DNA of 5,553 nucleotides, taken from Clostridia bacterium (GTDB lineage: Bacteria; Bacillota; Clostridia; Christensenellales; Borkfalkiaceae). This document shows, piece by piece, positions 1 to 3,835 of the stretch. The position numbers were made by a program, and so were the translations under genes. The number at the start of each line of letters is the position of its first letter. Position 1 is the first letter of the stretch. The notes below the pieces were generated by a model that did no database searches, was not told the DNA's origin, and saw only the letters and a program-made list of their open reading frames with translations. The stretch is from contig JAFVOV010000068.1 in the NCBI GenBank assembly GCA_017505675.1, positions 1-5,553 of the forward strand. The letters are read 5' to 3'.

Positions 1-2
1 TG

Positions 3-79
3 TGGTAGCGGCGGTCAGATTCGAACCAACGACCTGCCGGGTATGAACCGGCCGCTCTAACCAACTAAGCTACGCCGCC
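3..79 (-). tRNA. tRNA-Met (CAT anticodon), elongator type
   Basis: The minus strand folds into a complete 77-nt cloverleaf: 7-bp acceptor stem (GGCGGCG with CGCCGCT, closing with a G-U pair), 4-bp D stem (GCTT/GAGC), 5-bp anticodon stem (GCCGG/CCGGC) around loop TTCATAC, 5-bp T stem (GTTGG/CCGAC) with loop TTCGAAT, discriminator A and encoded CCA. The anticodon is CAT. Three isoacceptors share it. The initiator is unlikely because position 1-72 is paired and the anticodon stem lacks the three consecutive G-C pairs typical of tRNA-fMet. The lysidine-modified tRNA-Ile is less likely because the acceptor stem and discriminator closely resemble the elongator tRNA-Met I recall from Bacillus. It has its own consensus promoter. 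Any tRNA cluster or terminator downstream lies beyond the left edge. Confidence 0.97.
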
Positions 80-120
80 ATGTATCACTTGTCGATGTGC
101 TTATCGATAAATGCTTATGT

Positions 121-149
121 ATTATATCGGAAAAAACAAACATTGTCAA
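121..149 (-). promoter_or_regulatory. Consensus sigma-A promoter for tRNA-Met
   Basis: On the minus strand TTGACA (144-149) is followed by a 17-bp spacer and TATAAT (121-126), a perfect match to the housekeeping promoter. Transcription should begin near position 114, giving a 5' leader of about 35 nt that RNase P would remove. The leader contains the 10-bp palindrome TTATCGATAA at 101-110. A strong promoter suits a stable RNA gene. Confidence 0.9.
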
Positions 150-172
150 CCACTTTTTAATGGTTTTGACAA
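143..172. repeat. Imperfect inverted repeat over the tRNA promoter -35 box
   Basis: On the plus strand TTGTCAACCA (143-152) and TGGTTTTGACAA (161-172) are inverted copies that match at ten positions, with two extra T bases in the right arm and an 8-nt centre. The left arm contains the -35 box of the tRNA-Met promoter. On the plus strand the right arm is followed by six T (175-180), so it could alternatively be a weak plus-strand terminator. Its function is unknown: operator, terminator or chance symmetry in AT-rich DNA. Confidence 0.45.
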
Positions 173-205
173 AATTTTTTATTAAAATTAAAATTATTTT
201 TAACT

Positions 206-241
206 AAAAAAAGTAAACGCCCACAAAACTGCGGGCGTTTA
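206..241 (-). terminator. Intrinsic terminator of the symporter gene
   Basis: On the minus strand TAAACGCCC and GGGCGTTTA form a 9-bp perfect stem around a 10-nt loop. It is followed, after AC, by seven T (206-212). The stem starts 11 nt after the symporter stop codon and separates that unit from the tRNA promoter. There is no T-tract on the plus side, so it appears to work in one direction only. Confidence 0.92.
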
Positions 242-252
242 ACGTCAATATG

Positions 253-1707
253 TTATTTTTCTTCTAAATTTTGATTAAGCGGTTCGTTAGGAGTTTCACC
301 TACAGATTTCTTACCGTTAGTTCTAAGTTCGTCTATAACCACTTTAGAAAGCGCTATAAGCGCGATTACGTTTGGTATTACCATAAGGTAGTTAAAGAAG
401 TCACTAAAGTTCCAAACTAAACCGTTGGAAAGGAGCGAACCCAAGAACACGAAAATAATTGAAATAACCGAATATATTATAGAAGACTTTTTGCCGAAAA
501 GATATATAAAGTTAATTCTTCCAAACAAGTTCCAACTTATTATTGTTGAAAAAGCGAAAAAGGTTAAACATACGGCAACGAAAACAGCGCCTATAACCGT
601 GCCAACGTCTGCGTTAGTAAATAAACTTGAAATTGCTATTTGAACCATAGTTCCATCAGAAGCCGTGCTAACGAGTTCAGGATTTTTAACGTATAAAGAA
701 GTTATAACGATAAGCGCCGTCATAGTGAGAACAATGAAGGTGTCAATAAACACGCTTATCATAGCAGCCGTGCCTTGTTCGTGCGGGGTTTTAACATTTG
801 CCTGCGCGTGAGCGTGCGGAGTTGAACCCATACCTGCTTCGTTGGAGAATAAACCGCGTTTTGCGCCCATACTGATAGCAGTTTTCAACGCGTAACCAAT
901 GCTACCGCCTATTATAGCGTGCGGAGTAAACGCATACTTTATAATATACCAAAAAGCCGTAGGCAATGCGGTGATATTAACGCAAAGAATAATAAGCCCG
1001 CCAAGTAAATAAACTATAGCCATAATAGGAACGATTTTTTCCGTTACTGACGCAATTCTTTTAACGCCACCGATAAAGATTATTGCAGCAAACGTAGCAA
1101 CGACTATACCTGCAATCCAGCCCCATTTTGTATAATCAAAACCACCCGCGCTAGCAACAGCAGAACTTATAGCGTTAGATTGCACCATTGAACCGACAAA
1201 CCCGAGTGAAATTATAGTTGCAACGGCAAAGAACCCTGCAAGGAATTTACCGAATTTACCTTTAAAAGCCGAGCGTATATAGTAAACCGGACCACCGGAA
1301 ACCGAACCGTCTTCATTAACCTTTCTGGTTTTTTGCGCAAGTACTGCTTCAGAATAAATGGTAGCCATACCAAGGAACGCAATTATCCACATCCAAAAAA
1401 TTGCGCCGGGGCCACCAGCGAGTATTGCGCCACACGCGCCCACTATATTACCCGTTCCGACTTGAGCGGCAACTGCCGTTGTAAACGCCTGAAAAGAACT
1501 CATACCGCTCTTTTGTGAACCGCCGTTAAGTTTCATACCGCCAAAAACTTTCTTAAGTCCTTGCCCTAAACAACGGACTTGAACGAATTTGGTGCGGATA
1601 GTAAAAAATAGTCCAACGCCCACTAATAGAATAATGAGTATGTAATCGGATAGATAACTGTTTATAGTTCCGATTACGCTTTCGAGTTTTGCTAAAAATT
1701 CTTGCAT
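253..1707 (-). CDS. AGCS-family sodium:alanine/glycine symporter
   Basis: This 484-residue inner-membrane protein belongs to the alanine-or-glycine:cation symporter family (AGCS; relatives are named AgcS, AlsT, GlyP or DagA), which imports small neutral amino acids with sodium. It is full length for the family and very hydrophobic, with roughly ten or eleven membrane segments from about residue 21 to 465 and a polar tail. Family signatures are clear: QVGTGNIVG (82-90), AGGPGAIFWMW (97-107) and GAKRGLFSNEAGMGS (281-295), followed by PHAHA. The start is set by an AAGGAG site six bases upstream. The gene sits behind a glycine riboswitch, which supports glycine, perhaps with alanine, as substrate; the family alone does not settle this. 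It is a single-gene unit between the riboswitch leader and its own terminator. No truncation or frameshift is seen. Confidence 0.95.
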   Translation of the reverse strand: MQEFLAKLESVIGTINSYLSDYILIILLVGVGLFFTIRTKFVQVRCLGQGLKKVFGGMKLNGGSQKSGMSSFQAFTTAVAAQVGTGNIVGACGAILAGGPGAIFWMWIIAFLGMATIYSEAVLAQKTRKVNEDGSVSGGPVYYIRSAFKGKFGKFLAGFFAVATIISLGFVGSMVQSNAISSAVASAGGFDYTKWGWIAGIVVATFAAIIFIGGVKRIASVTEKIVPIMAIVYLLGGLIILCVNITALPTAFWYIIKYAFTPHAIIGGSIGYALKTAISMGAKRGLFSNEAGMGSTPHAHAQANVKTPHEQGTAAMISVFIDTFIVLTMTALIVITSLYVKNPELVSTASDGTMVQIAISSLFTNADVGTVIGAVFVAVCLTFFAFSTIISWNLFGRINFIYLFGKKSSIIYSVISIIFVFLGSLLSNGLVWNFSDFFNYLMVIPNVIALIALSKVVIDELRTNGKKSVGETPNEPLNQNLEEK

Positions 1708-1713
1708 AAACTT

Positions 1714-1719
1714 CTCCTT
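1714..1719 (-). promoter_or_regulatory. Ribosome binding site of the symporter
   Basis: AAGGAG on the minus strand lies 6 nt before the ATG at 1705-1707. It fixes the start codon. It lies just outside the terminator hairpin and its U-tract, so the riboswitch is more likely to act on transcription than by hiding this site. Confidence 0.88.
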
Positions 1720-1724
1720 GTGTA

Positions 1725-1765
1725 AAATAAAATTAAAAGAGTTGCTTTTTCTAATAAAGCAACTC
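1725..1765 (-). terminator. Riboswitch expression-platform terminator
   Basis: In the symporter leader, minus-strand GAGTTGCTTT (1765-1756) and AAAGCAACTC (1748-1739) form a 10-bp perfect stem with a 7-nt loop. T-rich sequence (TTTTAATTTTATTTT, 1738-1724) follows. It lies between the glycine aptamer and the ribosome binding site, the standard position for a transcription-attenuating hairpin. Its 5' arm can also pair with the aptamer P1 region (see findings), so it probably forms or fails to form according to glycine level. It should also stop any read-through from cysK. Confidence 0.88.
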
Positions 1766-1795
1766 CGAAAAACAAACTAACAGCAATTATTTAAG

Positions 1796-1885
1796 CCGTT
1801 CCGTCCTTTTGCCTGAGAGATTCGGGGCGAGCCCCTTGCACCTTCGGCACCCTTATAAAAAGGGATTCTCCGGAATTCCTCCGCC
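1796..1885 (-). promoter_or_regulatory. Glycine riboswitch, single aptamer
   Basis: The minus strand carries the conserved glycine aptamer: GGAGA after the P1 5' strand, hairpin CCCTT/AAGGG, the core GCCGAAGGTGCAA (1848-1836), a GC-rich hairpin GGGGCTCGCCCC, and the near-invariant CTCTCAGGCAAAAGGAC (1819-1803). P1 is TTCC (1875-1872) with GGAA (1802-1799), extendable by one G-C pair. Most glycine riboswitches carry two aptamers; here only one is present. The predicted transcription start near 1924 leaves about 40 nt upstream, too little for a second, so this is the singlet type. That upstream stretch may fold into a reduced partner ('ghost') structure, for example CATC/GATG and CTTGC/GTAAG stems, but this is uncertain. 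A terminator hairpin follows, then the AGCS symporter gene, so glycine should control uptake of glycine or alanine through transcription termination. Confidence 0.95.
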
Positions 1886-1930
1886 TACAGTCTTACTTAA
1901 TTCTGCAAGCATCATCAGAAAGATGTGGTT

Positions 1931-1959
1931 AGTATAGCACTTTTTTTTAATACTGTCAA
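1931..1959 (-). promoter_or_regulatory. Sigma-A promoter of the riboswitch-symporter unit
   Basis: Minus-strand TTGACA (1959-1954), a 17-bp spacer containing an eight-A run, and TATACT (1936-1931) give a near-consensus promoter. Transcription should start near 1924, giving a leader of about 217 nt before the symporter ATG. The -35 box begins 26 bp after the cysK stop codon, so the symporter has its own promoter and need not be co-transcribed with cysK. Confidence 0.9.
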
Positions 1960-1984
1960 CGATTTAACAGCACACAAATAAATT

Positions 1985-2917
1985 TTATTCCCCGTCAAAA
2001 AGCGGTGTGGAAAAATATCTTTCCGCAGTATCAGGAAGAACGGTAACAACGGTTTTCCCTTCCCCTAATTCTCTTGCAAGGCGTTTTGCCGCCGCAACGT
2101 TAGTCCCTGAAGAAATTCCGCACATTATACCTTCAAGTTTTGCAAGGTCTTTTGAAGTTGCAAGCGCTTCTTCATCAGAAATAATACAAATCTTTTCATA
2201 AATATTGCAGTTTAACACAGGCGGAATAAGTCCGTCGCCTATACCCATTTGAATATGTGAGCCTATTGTACCACCTGCAAGTATTGCAGCGTTTTCCGGC
2301 TCAACCGCCCAAATTTTAATATCTGGATTTTGCGCCTTTAAAACTTCGCCTATGCCCGTAATAGTTCCACCCGTACCTATCCCAGAACAAAAGCCGTGTA
2401 TAGGTCCGGCAACTTGCTCTAAAATTTCCAAGCCCGTATGATGACGGTGTACGGTGGGGTTCGCAGGATTTTCAAACTGTTGCGGAACGTAAACGTTAGG
2501 GTTTTCTTCAGCCATTTTAAGCGCCTTTTTTAAGCACCTATCAATGCAGTCCCCAATATTTCCGTCGTCGTGCATTAAAATAACTTCCGCGCCGTAATGG
2601 CGGACTAATTTTCTTCTCTCTTCACTTACGGAATCAGGCATAATAATTATAGTTTTATAACCTTTCACCGCGCCAACCAACGCAAGCCCTATACCTTGAT
2701 TACCGCTGGTCGGTTCGACGATAATAGTATCCTTATTTATAAGCCCTTTCTTTTCCGCATCCGTAATCATATTAAAAGCGGTGCGCGTCTTTATAGAACC
2801 ACCCACGTTAAGCCCTTCAATTTTAACTAAAATTTCCGCAGAGCCTTTTTCTACCATTCTGTTAAGTCTTACTATAGGCGTATGCCCTATAGCGTCAAGT
2901 ACGTTTTTATAAATCAT
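1985..2917 (-). CDS. cysK: Cysteine synthase (O-acetylserine sulfhydrylase)
   Basis: This 310-residue cytoplasmic enzyme of PLP fold type II should make L-cysteine from O-acetylserine and sulfide. Its length and motif order match CysK: IGHTPIVRLNR (10-20), the PLP-lysine motif GGSIKTR with Lys43, the substrate loop TSGNQG (70-75), QQFENPANP (146-154), the phosphate-binding GTGGT (181-185), and GISSG (267-271) with the serine that contacts the PLP ring nitrogen. Two positions differ from textbook CysK: TSGNQG instead of TSGNTG, and KTR instead of KDR after the PLP lysine. They may mark a clostridial subgroup, and a related beta-replacement activity or another sulfur donor cannot be excluded. 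The start is placed by the typical N-terminus, although no Shine-Dalgarno sequence precedes it. No clear terminator follows the stop. It lies between the AraC-gene terminator and the riboswitch promoter, so it is probably monocistronic. Confidence 0.9.
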   Translation of the reverse strand: MIYKNVLDAIGHTPIVRLNRMVEKGSAEILVKIEGLNVGGSIKTRTAFNMITDAEKKGLINKDTIIVEPTSGNQGIGLALVGAVKGYKTIIIMPDSVSEERRKLVRHYGAEVILMHDDGNIGDCIDRCLKKALKMAEENPNVYVPQQFENPANPTVHRHHTGLEILEQVAGPIHGFCSGIGTGGTITGIGEVLKAQNPDIKIWAVEPENAAILAGGTIGSHIQMGIGDGLIPPVLNCNIYEKICIISDEEALATSKDLAKLEGIMCGISSGTNVAAAKRLARELGEGKTVVTVLPDTAERYFSTPLFDGE

Positions 2918-2923
2918 AATAAT

Positions 2924-2952
2924 AAGATACTACATATTAAAATTAAAAGCAA
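2924..2952 (-). promoter_or_regulatory. Candidate cysK promoter (weak match)
   Basis: Only about 55 bp separate the upstream terminator from the cysK ATG, so the promoter must lie here. The best-spaced pair on the minus strand is TTGCTT (2952-2947), 17 bp, TATCTT (2929-2924), matching the consensus at three and four of six positions. It would start transcription at about 2917, the A of the ATG. Overlapping alternatives such as TAATAT (2939-2934) lack a good -35 partner. The region is AT-rich, so this assignment is tentative. Confidence 0.35.
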
Positions 2953-2971
2953 GAAAATTTCCGCCGTTTTA

Positions 2972-3002
2972 AGCAAAAAGGTCAGCAGGACTTGCTGACC
3001 TT
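2972..3002 (-). terminator. Intrinsic terminator after the AraC-family gene
   Basis: Minus-strand AAGGTCAGCA and TGCTGACCTT (3002-2993 and 2987-2978) form a perfect 10-bp stem with loop AGTCC. The 3' end gives a TTTTT run and then GCTTAAAA. The stem begins two bases after the regulator's TAG stop, closing the alpha-galactosidase/regulator operon and insulating cysK. Confidence 0.9.
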
Positions 3003-3004
3003 AT

Positions 3005-3784
3005 CTAATTTTCATCTTCACTTTCAGAGCGTTCTTTAACTTTTCTTGCAAAACGGTAATAGGCAGAAACACTTTCAAACCCACACCCAAGAACAACGTC
3101 AATAACGTTTTTATCCCTACCGTCAGCACTTTCTAAAATTTCACGAACTTTATTATATCTTATGGTGCGCACGTATTCTACCATTCCCATACCGACTTGT
3201 TTTTTAAATATATGCGAAATGTAAGAAGTATTATAACCAAATTTGCTAGCGAACTCATCACGATTAAATGGTTGCGCGTAATTTTCATTTAAATAAATAA
3301 GCATTTGCCTAATTAAATTCTCGTCTTTAATCTGCTTATCTTCTTTTAATCCGTAAACGCTTATAAACTTATCCATAAGCGCGTAAACGACGCTTGCCGC
3401 GCCAAGATGCGTAAGTTGTACGCCCAACGTACTTTTTATTAGCGACAAAATTTCACGATTCGCGCTTTTATTACGCAAAACGTTCGGCAATGCTTTGTTA
3501 TGAAAAATCTTTTTCAAATCCAAAAACTTATCAATAGAAAAATCAACTAAAATATGCTCGCCGTTATCAGGTGATTCGTACTTATGAATATCGTATACGT
3601 TCACGAAAAAAATCTCATCCGCTTCAGCGTGATAATCTCTGCCGTTGATGGTTGCAATATGGTGTCCGCTTAAAATATATAACATTTCCACTTTATTGTG
3701 AAAATGCACGGCGCACCCGCGATTCACGTCTTGTATAGAATAAAAATCACGCTGTTCTTCCGTTCTTAAATATAATCCTTTCAT
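3005..3784 (-). CDS. AraC-family transcriptional regulator with cupin sensor domain
   Basis: This 259-residue DNA-binding protein has the two-part AraC/XylS layout. The N-terminal half (about 1-140) looks like a cupin-type ligand-binding domain, with HFHNKVEMLYILSG (27-40) matching the usual His-x-His...Glu strand and a second strand pair near DEIFFVNVYDIHKYE (56-70). The C-terminal half (about 155-250) holds two helix-turn-helix motifs, the first around FNRDEFASKFGYNTSYISHIF (first residues near 173) and the second at NVIDVVLGCGFESVSAYYRF (226-245). It lies 51 bp after the alpha-galactosidase on the same strand with no terminator between, so the two are probably co-transcribed and it likely controls that operon in response to an alpha-galactoside or galactose. 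This is inference from position; the ligand cannot be read from the sequence. It ends in an acidic tail (SESEDEN). A strong terminator follows immediately. Confidence 0.92.
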   Translation of the reverse strand: MKGLYLRTEEQRDFYSIQDVNRGCAVHFHNKVEMLYILSGHHIATINGRDYHAEADEIFFVNVYDIHKYESPDNGEHILVDFSIDKFLDLKKIFHNKALPNVLRNKSANREILSLIKSTLGVQLTHLGAASVVYALMDKFISVYGLKEDKQIKDENLIRQMLIYLNENYAQPFNRDEFASKFGYNTSYISHIFKKQVGMGMVEYVRTIRYNKVREILESADGRDKNVIDVVLGCGFESVSAYYRFARKVKERSESEDEN

Positions 3785-3790
3785 ACTTTC

Positions 3791-3797
3791 TTCCCTC
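3791..3797 (-). promoter_or_regulatory. Ribosome binding site of the AraC-family gene
   Basis: GAGGGAA on the minus strand lies 6 nt before the ATG at 3782-3784 and supports that start. The rest of the 51-bp gap after the alpha-galactosidase stop shows no promoter or terminator that I can support, which fits co-transcription. Confidence 0.7.
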
Positions 3798-3835
3798 TTG
3801 CGATTTCTATAAACGCCGTAAAGACCATTTATTCT

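Noticed and set aside
3..79. Initiator tRNA-fMet or lysidine tRNA-Ile
   Set aside because: The anticodon stem lacks three consecutive G-C pairs and 1-72 is paired, against fMet. The acceptor stem and discriminator fit elongator Met better than Ile-CAT.
101..110. TTATCGATAA palindrome as an operator
   Set aside because: It is a short palindrome in the tRNA leader with no second copy in the window; chance is the simplest reading.
206..241. Bidirectional terminator also serving plus-strand transcripts
   Set aside because: The plus strand has no T-tract after the stem (it continues ACGTCAATATG), so only the minus direction is supported.
425..643. 72-codon plus-strand open frame
   Set aside because: It lies wholly inside the symporter gene on the opposite strand and has no recognisable domain.
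1333..1518. 61-codon plus-strand open frame
   Set aside because: It is antisense to the conserved N-terminal part of the symporter, and its sequence mirrors the conserved codons there.
1886..1924. A full second glycine aptamer upstream of the first
   Set aside because: About 40 nt is too short for an aptamer, and neither the CAGGCAAAAGGAC-like nor the CCGAAGG-like core is present.
2007..2201. 64-codon plus-strand open frame
   Set aside because: It is antisense to the C-terminus of cysK, with no ribosome binding site or domain.
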